Shown in pieces: positions 12,713 through 22,479 of a stretch of 49,750 nucleotides of DNA. The notes beneath the pieces were generated by a model that did no database searches, was not told where the DNA came from, and was given only the letters and a program-made list of their open reading frames with translations. Source of the DNA: a virus; IMG/VR virus record IMGVR_UViG_3300044641_002729, positions 1 through 49,750 of that record, one strand, 5' to 3'. Position numbers and translations under genes: made by a program. Position 1 is the stretch's first letter, and the number at the start of each line of letters is the position of its first letter.

Positions 12713-15580
12713 ATGAGCAACCCTCCAGACCCGTATAATCGGAGTTTTAATTTTGAAGACTTTCAGTCTATCAATCCAAATTCACCACTTCCAGCTCAAC
12801 ATCTCGAAAACGAGCTAAATAACATCGAAGAAACACTTGATGCCACGGTTTCAAGACTTGCCGAGATTCAGAATGCTGACGGAAGTCTTAAGGTTGGCAA
12901 CGCATTGACGCAGCAAGCAACACAAACCGCTACAACGGTTGCGACAAGTGTAGCCACACAGGTTGCTACCGATTATCTTGATGCCAACTTTGACGCTAAT
13001 GCAGCAAGTTCAGCTTCAGCTTCAGCACTTGCCGCATCGCAGTCCGCCTCTCAATCGGCAAACTCAGCACATCTTGCGTCACTTCACGCAAACTACGCAG
13101 AGCAAGCTACACTTGCGGCACAAGGTTCAGCAACACAGTCTGCTTCATACAGGAATTCGGCAGAGGATTATGCTGACCAGGCTAACTTAAGCAAGATTGC
13201 CGCTCACGGCTCGGCTCAATCTGCCGCTGCTAATGCTGCAGAGGTTGGAAATGTGTACAATTCAGCCCTTTCACTAAAAAACTGGGTTGACTCTGAGTCT
13301 TTTCAGTTTCTTCACAAGCGTGAAGACATGGCTGATGCTGGTGCAATTATGCTGTTTAATGGAGGAGAAGCACAAAACACGCTTATTGGAAAGATTTTCT
13401 TCGGTGCATCAGTTAATGCAGATTCATCAATAGAATATTTGCCACCAATTAATGGTGTTTATCCAGGGAATTTCGGCCCATATAGTGGTCCATGGTGGGT
13501 TGATGGTCACGAATCTCCAGAAGACCCGCACAAAATCGTCATGAGGGACATGATGTCATGCCTTGTTGACACATGGACTTACTTTGGACCAAGAGCTTCC
13601 TCTTGGAACGGTGAAGCACACAACCTTAAACCATTCCAAGACGGAATAAATGGACAACCTAATTCTGCGCTGCACTTTGGTCCAGAAAGAATTAAAGGTG
13701 TTAATTATACTCTTGATAATTTTGGTGTCGGATTGCAGAAAGGCTCTCAGCCGCTTACTCCTAAGGGCTATGTTGATGAAGCAGATACATTGCTTTCTGC
13801 AAGAATAGACTTAAAGGCAAACAAGTCTGGCGACACATTCACGGGTAAGGTCAACATGACCCCTTCCGTGACTACGGCACCGCTCAACCTTGGCTCACAG
13901 CAATCATCACCCTCTACTACTGTCGCTGGCGACATTTGGATTGGCGCCAATATCAACTACAAGTCTTTTGACGGCACTACCAAAGCGGTAGCAAACACGA
14001 ACACCACGAACCAATTCTCCCAAGGGCAAGCTATTTCGGTAAACTCTGCAAGCAACGCGCTTCGTATAAACCAGACAGGCACAGGACCAGCCTTGGTGGT
14101 CGAGGACAGCACATCGCCAGACGCTACCCCCTTTATAATTGATGCCAACGGCAGGGTTGGAATTGGTGGCTCACCAGATGCTACCGCTGCTCTAAAGGTA
14201 GATGATGGCGGCATTAAGTTCGGAGACGGAACCACACTGACTACGGCAAACCACAATCATACTATTGCTCAAGTTTCTGGATTACAGGACGCAATTAACG
14301 ATGCAAAATTGCAAGAGTATGACAATTTCAAGATATACACAACAAATGACTTAGTTCTTTCTGGTAATAAAATATTTAAGTTTAACAGTTTTGTTGGTGC
14401 CGCTGGTTATGGTCCAGTCACACATCCGTCTTATTGGACAGAAATATTAGCACAGCCAGACCTTTCTCCGTACGCAAGGCTTGATGGTGCTACATTTACT
14501 GGCAAAGTCGATTTTACCTCAACCGATGGGGCGGCTGGACTAAACATAGGCATCGGTGGGACGGATACATCGGCTACGACTGCTGGCGATATGTGGATTG
14601 CCACAGGTGGGTCTGCTCTTAATTACCGAGACGGACTAGGGGCTTGGCGTATCTTGGCATCTCGTAATCTGTCTAATACCTTTACTGTTCCGCAGATTGT
14701 TTCTGCTCCTGCTGGCACAACTAGTGCCGCCTTGCGTGTTACGCAACTTGGCACAGGTCACGCATTGGTAGTCGAGGATTCTAACAATCCAGACGCTACT
14801 CCGTTTGTGATTGATAGCAACGGCAGGGTTGGTGTCGGTGTTACCCCAGATGCTACTGCCGCAATTAAAGTTGATGCAGGAGGCGTTAAGTTTAATGACG
14901 GGACTACTTTGATTACCGCTAACCATCAACATACCAAAGCCCAAGTCCAAGGTTTGGTGGTAGAATTAGACGGCAAGGCAAATCTTTCTGGGGCTAGTTT
15001 TACAGGAAACATTTACGCTACTTCAAGCATAGTTCAAGCAAGTCGTTTTATTGGGATGCCACTTAATGGAAGGGCAAGTGTGAACATTGGAACAGGTGGC
15101 ACAGCTTCTGCAAGCAATCAAGGGGGCGATTTGTGGATTACTTCTGGCGGGAAAAACATAAATTATGTAGATGGAGAAGCCACTACCCAGGTTGCGGCAG
15201 CATGGGGTACCCCAAATATTTTTAGTACTTATCAAGTTATATCTGGCGGAAGTTCGAGTTCGACGCCCATGCTTCGCATTAATCAGACTGGAACGGGCCC
15301 AGCATTGCTTGTTGAAGACTCTACCACACCAGATACATCATCATTTGTTGTTAATGCAAGTGGAAATGTTGGAGTTGGTGTTGCTTCTTCACATAGTGGA
15401 ACAGAGAAGCTTGAAGTCGTTGGCAATGTTAAAGCTGATGGATTCGTAAGCGGAACTGGACCAGTATTCAGAGTAAATGGGTTCCAGTCACATACTGGCG
15501 GCAATGATACACATGAGCTTCTTGTGTCTATAAACGGAAGCACTTATAGGATTGGAATGACCTTCGTCTCAACTCCATAA
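12713..15580 (+). CDS. tail fibre with T7-type N-terminus and triplicated shaft module
   Basis: A protein of 955 residues. The first ~45 residues (YNRSFNFEDFQSINPNSPLP) have the look of podovirus fibre attachment domains. Residues ~60-190 are Ala/Ser/Gln-rich and probably form a trimeric coiled-coil or helical shaft. From ~375 a module occurs three times. Each copy holds a T-F-T-G-K/N start, a GD-I/M/L-W-I strand, an INQTGTGPALVVEDS-like segment, and in the first two copies a GDGTTLTTANH-like end. The fibre would contact the host surface. Its place between terS and terL is unusual. No S74 chaperone domain is visible at the C-terminus. The stop overlaps terL (TAATG). Confidence 0.8.
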   Translation: MSNPPDPYNRSFNFEDFQSINPNSPLPAQHLENELNNIEETLDATVSRLAEIQNADGSLKVGNALTQQATQTATTVATSVATQVATDYLDANFDANAASSASASALAASQSASQSANSAHLASLHANYAEQATLAAQGSATQSASYRNSAEDYADQANLSKIAAHGSAQSAAANAAEVGNVYNSALSLKNWVDSESFQFLHKREDMADAGAIMLFNGGEAQNTLIGKIFFGASVNADSSIEYLPPINGVYPGNFGPYSGPWWVDGHESPEDPHKIVMRDMMSCLVDTWTYFGPRASSWNGEAHNLKPFQDGINGQPNSALHFGPERIKGVNYTLDNFGVGLQKGSQPLTPKGYVDEADTLLSARIDLKANKSGDTFTGKVNMTPSVTTAPLNLGSQQSSPSTTVAGDIWIGANINYKSFDGTTKAVANTNTTNQFSQGQAISVNSASNALRINQTGTGPALVVEDSTSPDATPFIIDANGRVGIGGSPDATAALKVDDGGIKFGDGTTLTTANHNHTIAQVSGLQDAINDAKLQEYDNFKIYTTNDLVLSGNKIFKFNSFVGAAGYGPVTHPSYWTEILAQPDLSPYARLDGATFTGKVDFTSTDGAAGLNIGIGGTDTSATTAGDMWIATGGSALNYRDGLGAWRILASRNLSNTFTVPQIVSAPAGTTSAALRVTQLGTGHALVVEDSNNPDATPFVIDSNGRVGVGVTPDATAAIKVDAGGVKFNDGTTLITANHQHTKAQVQGLVVELDGKANLSGASFTGNIYATSSIVQASRFIGMPLNGRASVNIGTGGTASASNQGGDLWITSGGKNINYVDGEATTQVAAAWGTPNIFSTYQVISGGSSSSTPMLRINQTGTGPALLVEDSTTPDTSSFVVNASGNVGVGVASSHSGTEKLEVVGNVKADGFVSGTGPVFRVNGFQSHTGGNDTHELLVSINGSTYRIGMTFVSTP

Positions 15581-17163
15581 TGTCTAAAGAAAACAAAAAC
15601 AAGAAGGAACACCTTGAGCGGCAGATAAAAGCCGCTGAAAGGCTTATTGCTACAAAGAAAGCACAGACCAGTCTTCTTGAATTTACCAAGTTGACCATGC
15701 CCAGCCCAGAAGACCCAGATGATGTGAATCTATCTAGGTATAGTCCAGCAAAGCATCATGAAGTCATATGTGCAGCACTTGAAGAAGTTGACGCAGGAAG
15801 AATACAAAGACTGATTATCACTATGCCGCCTAGACACGGTAAGTCGGAGTTGGCGTCAAGAAGGTTTCCTGCATTCTTTATGGGCAAGGACCCATATAGA
15901 CAATTAATATTTGCCACATACAATGACGAGTTTGCACAGGACTTCGGAAGGCATGTAAGAGACACAATGCGTTCAGATATATACCAGCATGTATTTCCAC
16001 TATCTAGACTAAAGGCTGGCTCCCAGGCAAGCGACAGAATTCAAACAGAAGAAGGCGGAATGTGTGTATTTGTTGGTAGAGGTGGTTCACTTACTGGTCG
16101 TGGTGCCGATTTGTTGATTATTGATGACCCTATTAAGGACAGAGAAGAGGCAGATTCAAAGGCAATAAGAGAGAAACTGTGGAACTGGTTTACCGATGTC
16201 GCCATGACACGACTCATGACCGCAGGTGCTAGAGTCGTAATAATCATGACAAGATGGCATGAAGACGACTTGATAGGAAGACTTACTGACCCAAAGAATC
16301 CGTGCTACAATGAACAGGAAGCTGCGAACTGGAAGGTGCTTGCACTGCCAGCTATAGCGGTAAATGACGACCCAATGGGTAGAAAACCAGGTGAAGCACT
16401 GTGGCCTCAGCGTTTTGACCTAGACTTTTTGAACCAGGCTAAAAGACTTAACCCAAAGGGTTTCGCAGCTCTTTACCAGGGAACGCCTTCGCCAGATGAC
16501 GGTGATTACTTTAAGAGAGACTGGATTAAGACATATATGCCAGGAGACTTGCCACGCAACCTTAGGATATATGTATCATCCGACCATGCTATATCAACGG
16601 ACCAAGAGCGAGATGCTACCGTTTTGCTGCCCGTAGGTGTTGATGAAGAGGACAATATATGGGTTTTACCAGATGTTTGGTGGAGACGAGCAGACTCTGC
16701 CGCTGTCGTCGAAGGGATGATAGACCTAATGGTCAGACGCAAACCACAGATGTGGTGGGCTGAAAGCGGTCATATAACAAAATCAATAGGACCTTTCTTG
16801 AGAAAGAGAATGGCAGAAAGACAGGTTTACTGTGCCATAGATGAGGTTGTTCCTACAAAGGACAAGCAGACACGAGCACAATCAATAAGAGCAAGAATGA
16901 GCATGGGCAAGGTATTCTTCCCAAGATTTGCATCCTGGTGGGGTGATGGCCTGGACGAGCTTCTCAAGTTCCCGTCTTCCACGCATGACGACTTCGTTGA
17001 TGCACTCGGTCACATAGGCATGGGCTTGGACAAGCAGGTAGGAGCCAAGGCTGCAAAGATAAAAATTGACAGTATGCCAAAGAGCGGAACAATGGCATGG
17101 ATAAAGTGGGCAGATAAGCTGAGAAGGAGAGACGAATCTATAATAAGAATGGGCGGTTTTTAA
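15580..17163 (+). CDS. terL: terminase large subunit
   Basis: A protein of 527 residues, a normal length. The ATPase domain has Walker A MPPRHGKSE (~82-90), Walker B LLIIDDPIKD (~177-186) and a coupling motif IIMTRWHEDD (~222). The nuclease domain shows SSDHAIS (~333) and HDDFVDALGH (~469), with the acidic residues that bind metal and cut the concatemer. It translocates DNA into the prohead through the portal encoded next. The pac-like repeats near terS and the closure of the contig into a circle fit headful packaging, but do not prove it. Confidence 0.92.
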   Translation: MSKENKNKKEHLERQIKAAERLIATKKAQTSLLEFTKLTMPSPEDPDDVNLSRYSPAKHHEVICAALEEVDAGRIQRLIITMPPRHGKSELASRRFPAFFMGKDPYRQLIFATYNDEFAQDFGRHVRDTMRSDIYQHVFPLSRLKAGSQASDRIQTEEGGMCVFVGRGGSLTGRGADLLIIDDPIKDREEADSKAIREKLWNWFTDVAMTRLMTAGARVVIIMTRWHEDDLIGRLTDPKNPCYNEQEAANWKVLALPAIAVNDDPMGRKPGEALWPQRFDLDFLNQAKRLNPKGFAALYQGTPSPDDGDYFKRDWIKTYMPGDLPRNLRIYVSSDHAISTDQERDATVLLPVGVDEEDNIWVLPDVWWRRADSAAVVEGMIDLMVRRKPQMWWAESGHITKSIGPFLRKRMAERQVYCAIDEVVPTKDKQTRAQSIRARMSMGKVFFPRFASWWGDGLDELLKFPSSTHDDFVDALGHIGMGLDKQVGAKAAKIKIDSMPKSGTMAWIKWADKLRRRDESIIRMGGF

Positions 17164-17181
17164 CAATCAAACTATAATAAA

Positions 17182-19239
17182 ATGGAAAACAACAACATAA
17201 TAAACAGAGACGCTGAAATACCAGACGACTCTAGGTCATCACTCGTAAACGACTGGCTTTCAAAAGTACAGGAAGCAAAGTCATATTGGAGGCCAGTCTT
17301 TGACAAGATGAAAGACGACATGGACTTCGTTAATGGAAAACAGTGGGAGAATCAGTCAGAGAATGACACGAGATATGTTGCCAATATAGTTCAGAGACAC
17401 CTTCAACAGCGTGTTGCGTCACTCTATGCAAAGAATCCAAGAGTTGTGTCTAGAAGAAGAAAGACGCTTGATTTTGCAATTTGGGATGGAAGCATGGGGA
17501 TGCTGCAGGCAGCACAGACATCTGCACAGCTTGCACTTGCATCTGGAATGCCGCCAGACCCTCAGACACTTTCCTTCCTTCAAGACTTCCAGGCTGGCGT
17601 TCAGAGAAGGCAGTTTATAGATAAACTTTCAAAGACAATGGAAATTGTCTTTAAGTACGCCCTGGAACAGCAGCATCCAAACTTTAAGCTTCAGATGAAG
17701 CAGTTGGTCAGAAGAGTTTGTGTCACTGGTGTAGGATATGTCAAGATTGGATTTGAGAGACTGATGGAAAGAAGACCAGAAGACTCAACAAAGATAAGGG
17801 ACATTACGGACAAGATGTCTACATTGAAGCGTATCATGGCGGACATGCATGACAAAGAACTGGATGAGACTACGAAGGAGTTTGAGCAGCTTAAGCTCAT
17901 GCTTACTGAACTCCAGAAACAGGAATTTAAAATCGTAAGAGAAGGGCTTGTGTTCGACTTCCCGTGTGCTATGACAATCATACCAGACACGAAGTGCAAG
18001 CAGCTAAAGGACTTCATAGGTGCCGATTGGGTCGCACAAGAGTTCTGTCTTTCCAATGACGAGGTTAAGGAAATATACGGCAAAGATGTCGCCCTTGGTA
18101 GGCGTGCTGTTCGTAAGTTCCTTGGAATGCAGATGCCAGCTTATGCTAAAAATGAAGATATACTTGTGTATGAAATATACTCAAAGAAGGATAACCTTAA
18201 ATATGTTGTCGCAGACGGATACCCAGATTTTCTTGCAGAACCATCTGAGCCATATCCTTGTCTTGAAAGATTTTGGCCTTTCTTTACTTTAAGCTTTAAC
18301 GACAGCGAGTCAGATAAGGATGTTTATCCTACATCTGATGTTCGCCTCATTATGCCAATGCAAAAGGAGTACAACCGTGCAAGACAGGGACTCCGTGAGC
18401 AGAGACATGCCAATAGACCCAAGTATGCAGTGCCCAAGGGTATGCTTGATGACGAAGACAGGCTTAAGCTTCAGACTCACCCAGCAAATGCTGTTCTTGA
18501 ACTGAACTCAATAACCCCTGGAACCAAGGTCATGGACCTTATCCAGCCAATACCACTTGCCGCATTTGACCCGATGATGTACGACACAAGCATGTTGTTT
18601 GACGACATACTTAAGGTTGTTGGCTCACAGGAAGCTAATCTTGGCGGCAGTGCGTCAAATACAACGGCAACGGAAGTTTCTGTTGCTGAAGGTTCAAGAA
18701 TGTCATCTGTTCAGTCTAACATAGACGACCTGGATGACATGCTCAACTCAATGGCTAGGTCTGCTGGGCAGGTTATGCTTAAGTATTACAACGAGGATAC
18801 GGTAAAGAAGATAGCTGGTCCTGGTGCAGTTTGGCCCTTAATGGACATGGCAACGATCATGGAAGAGCTGTTCTTGACAATTGAAGCTGGCTCTTCTGGA
18901 AGACCTAATAAGGCACAGGAAATAGCTAATTTTGAAAGACTTGCACCGCTTCTCATGCAGATTCCTGGTATTCAGCCAGAATGGTTGGCTAAACAGGCAA
19001 TCATGAGGCTTGATGACAACATGGAGTTTGAGGATGCTGTCGTTGCTGGAATACCTTCAATAGTGGCAATGAACGCTGCTTCCGCTCCTACGCCAAACGC
19101 AAACGCTGCCGCAGGAACTGAAGACGACCCCAACTCCCAGGGAGACGAGGGCAAGGACAACGGTGGCAAGACGAACACGCAGGACGGTCCAGCACCAGAC
19201 GCTCCAGTCGAGCAGCCCCCACAAGATGTAGCAATGTAA
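17182..19239 (+). CDS. portal protein
   Basis: A protein of 685 residues, the size of P22-type podovirus portals. It lies directly after terL. The N-terminus (SYWRPVFDKMKDDMDFVNGK, then RYVANIVQRHLQQRVASLYA) is typical of portals, with a long helical region at ~210-250 and an acidic disordered tail (EDDPNSQGDEGKDNGG). It would form the dodecameric ring at one capsid vertex for DNA entry and exit. TTGCGTCACTC at 17414 is read V-A-S-L. TATAAT lies close to the start, but no -35 partner was seen. Confidence 0.88.
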   Translation: MENNNIINRDAEIPDDSRSSLVNDWLSKVQEAKSYWRPVFDKMKDDMDFVNGKQWENQSENDTRYVANIVQRHLQQRVASLYAKNPRVVSRRRKTLDFAIWDGSMGMLQAAQTSAQLALASGMPPDPQTLSFLQDFQAGVQRRQFIDKLSKTMEIVFKYALEQQHPNFKLQMKQLVRRVCVTGVGYVKIGFERLMERRPEDSTKIRDITDKMSTLKRIMADMHDKELDETTKEFEQLKLMLTELQKQEFKIVREGLVFDFPCAMTIIPDTKCKQLKDFIGADWVAQEFCLSNDEVKEIYGKDVALGRRAVRKFLGMQMPAYAKNEDILVYEIYSKKDNLKYVVADGYPDFLAEPSEPYPCLERFWPFFTLSFNDSESDKDVYPTSDVRLIMPMQKEYNRARQGLREQRHANRPKYAVPKGMLDDEDRLKLQTHPANAVLELNSITPGTKVMDLIQPIPLAAFDPMMYDTSMLFDDILKVVGSQEANLGGSASNTTATEVSVAEGSRMSSVQSNIDDLDDMLNSMARSAGQVMLKYYNEDTVKKIAGPGAVWPLMDMATIMEELFLTIEAGSSGRPNKAQEIANFERLAPLLMQIPGIQPEWLAKQAIMRLDDNMEFEDAVVAGIPSIVAMNAASAPTPNANAAAGTEDDPNSQGDEGKDNGGKTNTQDGPAPDAPVEQPPQDVAM

Positions 19240-19242
19240 ATG

Positions 19243-19270
19243 TTGACAAAACATTGTTTATTGTGATATT
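19243..19270 (+). promoter_or_regulatory. candidate sigma70 promoter for scaffold and capsid genes
   Basis: A perfect -35 box TTGACA (19243-19248) is followed after 16 bases by GATATT (19265-19270). Transcription would start about 4 bases before the scaffold ATG at 19281. Confidence 0.55.
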
Positions 19271-19280
19271 GATTTAATTC

Positions 19281-20282
19281 ATGAACAACATGGATAACAC
19301 TGACGCTAATACCGCTACCGCTTCGTCAACGGATGCAGCCATCAATGGAATGACTTCTGTTGATGGAGGGGAAAACATTGGAACCACCCCAGTTCCGCAT
19401 GACGAAGTTAAGAGGAGGTCTTTACTTGATGTTGTACGAAGTGCAGTATCAAGAAGGCTTTCCGACACGGGGTCGTCATCCGTGGAAAGAGACAACGGGT
19501 CGGACCGCTCGACAAGTAGCAATGACAGCTATGGCGAAAGGACGAGTGGCGGCGAAGACAATGTTCCGTTTCATAATCACCCAAGATGGAAGGAAATAAT
19601 GGCCGAGCGCGAGGCTCTCAAGCAGCGTGCCAAGCATTATGACGAAATCTCGGAATATATGCGTGCAAACGGTCTTACTAATGCTGAATTAGCACAGGGA
19701 TTTGAAGTGATGGCTCTCATGAAGAATGACCCAATCAAGGCAAAGGATGTGCTTGTTTCTCATATAGACAGAATCTCCGAGTTTACTGGAGATGTGCTGC
19801 CTAGAGATATTCAGTATAAGCTAGATGTCGGTGAGATTGACGAAGATAGTGCAAGAGAACTTGCTAAGTATCGTGCAAAAAACGAATACACATCAAGGGC
19901 TGTTGCAGAAAATCAAGCCAATCAGATAGCACAGCAAGAAGCAAGTCATCAAAAAATGATGTATGACGCAGTGGTTAATTGGGAGGGTATTGTTGCATCT
20001 AGAGACCCAGAGTATCGTAACAAACAGGCATTGGTTACTGATAGAGTTAAGTCAATTATGCAGGAAGTCGGCAGACCTGGAAACCCCGAACAGGCGGTCC
20101 AGTATGTGGAAAGAGCGTATAATGAAATCAATCAGAGACTTGGTTCTCTGGCTGGAAGGACTGTACCAACTAGAAGTCCTATGTCTACCAACAGCTCGTC
20201 AAGCGGTTCTTTTGCTCCGCAACCCAAGTCGCTTAAGGAAGCGATTTCATGGGCAGCAAAGCGAGGCGGTCCATCTCGTTAA
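19281..20282 (+). CDS. capsid scaffolding protein
   Basis: A protein of 333 residues, assigned by place (between portal and major capsid protein) and by composition. It is acidic and Ser/Thr/Asn-rich in the first ~105 residues, helical and charged between ~110 and 285, and ends in a basic tail (LKEAISWAAKRGGPSR) of the kind that binds the capsid protein. Scaffolds direct procapsid assembly and then leave. The ATG at 19290 is an alternative start. Confidence 0.7.
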   Translation: MNNMDNTDANTATASSTDAAINGMTSVDGGENIGTTPVPHDEVKRRSLLDVVRSAVSRRLSDTGSSSVERDNGSDRSTSSNDSYGERTSGGEDNVPFHNHPRWKEIMAEREALKQRAKHYDEISEYMRANGLTNAELAQGFEVMALMKNDPIKAKDVLVSHIDRISEFTGDVLPRDIQYKLDVGEIDEDSARELAKYRAKNEYTSRAVAENQANQIAQQEASHQKMMYDAVVNWEGIVASRDPEYRNKQALVTDRVKSIMQEVGRPGNPEQAVQYVERAYNEINQRLGSLAGRTVPTRSPMSTNSSSSGSFAPQPKSLKEAISWAAKRGGPSR

Positions 20283-20312
20283 TTTGGCTAACTCAAAAAC
20301 ATATAAAATACT

Positions 20313-21389
20313 ATGGCATACGACGGAAATGTGATTTCGGCTTTTACAACAGCTGAAATCGCCTCAATAACAAACGCTGCTCTTGATTACTACATCAAGG
20401 GTGAAAGCTTCGCTCAGACAATCCAGGAAAAGCCTCTGCTCGGCCGAATGATGGGCAAGCAGAAGACTTTCCCAGGTGGTAAGGGCCTTATCAGCATCCC
20501 GATTATCTCGGAATACACAACTGGAATCGAAGGATTCGTTGGTGATGAGTCGGTCTCGTACGACAATCCCAACAATCTCAAGCGTGTGACCTTCCCCTGG
20601 AAGGAAATTCACGCTGGTATCTCGATGACACTCACCGAACTCAAGATTGACGGCATCTCTGTCGTTGATACCCTTGACGGTGCAAATGTCACGAGACACT
20701 CTGAAAGAGACATGACCGTCCTCACAAATATCCTTGAGCATAAGCTCGCTGATATGGCTGAAGGCTGGGCTCGCTCTTTCAATGAGATGCTCTGGCTGGA
20801 CGGTACCCAGGACAACAAGCTTGTCCCTGGACTCTCATTCTTCATCGCTGACAACCCGACAACTGGTGTCGTTGGTGGTGTGAATAGAGCTACCGCTGGT
20901 AACGAGTTCTGGAGAAACAGAGCCCTGGTCGGTACAAACAAGATAACATCTTCTGTTACCAATCAGACACTTACAAAGACACTCAGAGCTGAAGCTAGAC
21001 AGCTTAAGCGTTTTGGCGGTAAGCCAGACCTTATTCTCGCTGGTTCTAAGTTCATCGAGACCCTTGAGGCCGAAGTCTTTGAAAAGGGAGCTTATACCCA
21101 GACTGGATTTGTCAATAACGGTAAGAACGAAATCGGCATGGCTGATATCAGCATGCGTGGAGTCGGTACATTTATCTATGACCCGACCCTTGACGACCTT
21201 AACAAGTCCGACTACGCTTACTTCGTTGATAGCGGTAACATCAACCTTTATGTCATGGAAGGCGAAGACAGAAAGACACACAATCCTGCGAGACCGCATG
21301 ATAAGTATGTCCTCTATCGTGCCATGACCTGGACGGGTGCTACAGCTGCCAGACAGCTCAACGGTTGCGGTGTCTACCAGGTTGCATAA
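20313..21389 (+). CDS. major capsid protein (HK97 fold)
   Basis: A protein of 358 residues. The segments MLWLDGTQDNKLVPGL and ADNPTTGVVGG, followed by RATAGNEFWRNRA (~residues 155-208), are familiar from podovirus capsid proteins. The long N-arm and E-loop regions precede them. Codons are visibly more C-ending (CTC, ATC, GTC) than in its neighbours, as expected for the most expressed gene. No Shine-Dalgarno site precedes it, only an AT-rich leader. An intrinsic terminator follows. Confidence 0.88.
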   Translation: MAYDGNVISAFTTAEIASITNAALDYYIKGESFAQTIQEKPLLGRMMGKQKTFPGGKGLISIPIISEYTTGIEGFVGDESVSYDNPNNLKRVTFPWKEIHAGISMTLTELKIDGISVVDTLDGANVTRHSERDMTVLTNILEHKLADMAEGWARSFNEMLWLDGTQDNKLVPGLSFFIADNPTTGVVGGVNRATAGNEFWRNRALVGTNKITSSVTNQTLTKTLRAEARQLKRFGGKPDLILAGSKFIETLEAEVFEKGAYTQTGFVNNGKNEIGMADISMRGVGTFIYDPTLDDLNKSDYAYFVDSGNINLYVMEGEDRKTHNPARPHDKYVLYRAMTWTGATAARQLNGCGVYQVA

Positions 21390-21413
21390 CCAGTAGATAA
21401 AGTAAAATAAACA

Positions 21414-21447
21414 GGGGGTGGGGGCTTGACAGTCCTCACCCTCTTTG
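21414..21447 (+). terminator. terminator after the capsid gene, overlapping a promoter
   Basis: Stem GGGTGGGG (21416-21423) pairs with CCTCACCC (21434-21441) with one G-T pair. The 10-base loop contains the TTGACA of the next promoter. TCTTTG follows, a short T-tract, so termination may be partial. Confidence 0.65.
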
Positions 21448-21455
21448 TATATATA
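21426..21455 (+). promoter_or_regulatory. sigma70 promoter inside the terminator
   Basis: TTGACA (21426-21431) is followed by TATATATA (21448-21455), giving a -10 box with a spacer of 16-18 bases. The predicted start lies at or just before the ATG at 21464, so the transcript would be leaderless. Confidence 0.65.
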
Positions 21456-21463
21456 GATGCACC

Positions 21464-21790
21464 ATGGAAATCGCAAGAGTATCAATAGCACTGTCAAATG
21501 ACCTTAACAATGTTGTCTACAAGGATAACATCACGCCAGTTGAAGCGACAATACTTCGCTCTCTTCACGGCAAGGGTTCGATTAATATCGTGTACATTGA
21601 AAGCATGGATAAGCGTTCTCACAGTTCCGAAATGGAGCGAATGAGAAAGGGATATCCTAAGTCTACAATCGACAAGCTTTACCCAGGTGAAGCACCCAAG
21701 ATTCCAGTCCGCTTTAGTGAGATAGGAATGTCTGAACCTGCAGAAATCGTCAGACCTTCACTTAAGGCTGAAACAGAAACTGCTGAATAA
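21464..21790 (+). CDS. hypothetical virion-region protein
   Basis: A protein of 108 residues starting MEIARVSIALSNDLNNVVYK. It lies between the capsid and adaptor genes and has its own promoter. The first half could form a small alpha-beta domain, and the C-terminal 25 residues are acidic and probably flexible. A head-decoration or accessory role would fit the place, but nothing in the sequence shows it. TAATG overlap with the next gene. Confidence 0.65.
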   Translation: MEIARVSIALSNDLNNVVYKDNITPVEATILRSLHGKGSINIVYIESMDKRSHSSEMERMRKGYPKSTIDKLYPGEAPKIPVRFSEIGMSEPAEIVRPSLKAETETAE

Positions 21791-22479
21791 TGGCAAAGAA
21801 CACAACACTTTCAGCACTAAGAGACCAGCTTAGGGCAGAGATTGGTGCATCACCGAATGTATCAATGGGAGTGAACTATGTTCCGCAGATGAACCATCTA
21901 CTTAACAGGGTTCAAGAAAGGTTATGGACTGAATATGACTGGCCGTTTTTGTGGACTGAAACAGACTTTCAGTCTGTTGACGGACAGCGGTATTACAATG
22001 TGCCGTCAGATGTAAATCCAGACAGAATAAAGAAGATAATGGTCAACTGGAATGACTACTGGTATTGTTGTGAAAACGGAATATCTCCAGCTCACTACAA
22101 TATAGTCAACAGCGATGCTGGCGACAAAGAAGACGAAGTGCGCAGGTGGAGGCTTGCTGATGGCGATACAAAGATTGAATTGTGGCCTATACCAGAAAGT
22201 GACCAGCAGAAACTTAGAGTGTTTGCTTATAAGTCATTCCAGAGAATGGTATCTGATTCAGATAGAGCACTGCTTGATGACACTCTTATAGTCCTGTATA
22301 CTGCTGCAGAAATACTTGCTGGCATGAAGGACGACTCGGCACAGCTTAAGTATGACCAGGCTGGAAAACACTTCAACAGACTCAAGTCACTTAATACAAA
22401 GAATGCTGACTTCGTAATGGGGGGCAAGCAGATAAATCACGAAGAAAGAAAGCTCTGGGGGAAGTGGAAGCCTAACTAA
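21790..22479 (+). CDS. head-tail adaptor (P22 gp4 / T7 gp11-like position)
   Basis: A protein of 229 residues, helical, with an aromatic block typical of podovirus adaptors (ERLWTEYDWPFLWTETDFQS, ~residues 41-60), then YYNVPSDV and LWPIPE. Adaptors of this kind bind below the portal and hold the nozzle. The gene sits between the capsid gene and a long nozzle-like protein, in the usual order. TAATG overlaps at both ends. The exact family is not certain. Confidence 0.7.
   Translation: MAKNTTLSALRDQLRAEIGASPNVSMGVNYVPQMNHLLNRVQERLWTEYDWPFLWTETDFQSVDGQRYYNVPSDVNPDRIKKIMVNWNDYWYCCENGISPAHYNIVNSDAGDKEDEVRRWRLADGDTKIELWPIPESDQQKLRVFAYKSFQRMVSDSDRALLDDTLIVLYTAAEILAGMKDDSAQLKYDQAGKHFNRLKSLNTKNADFVMGGKQINHEERKLWGKWKPN

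Noticed and set aside
17172-17177. TATAAT just before the portal gene as a promoter
   Set aside because: No -35 box lies at a suitable distance, and transcription would start inside the gene after the ATG.
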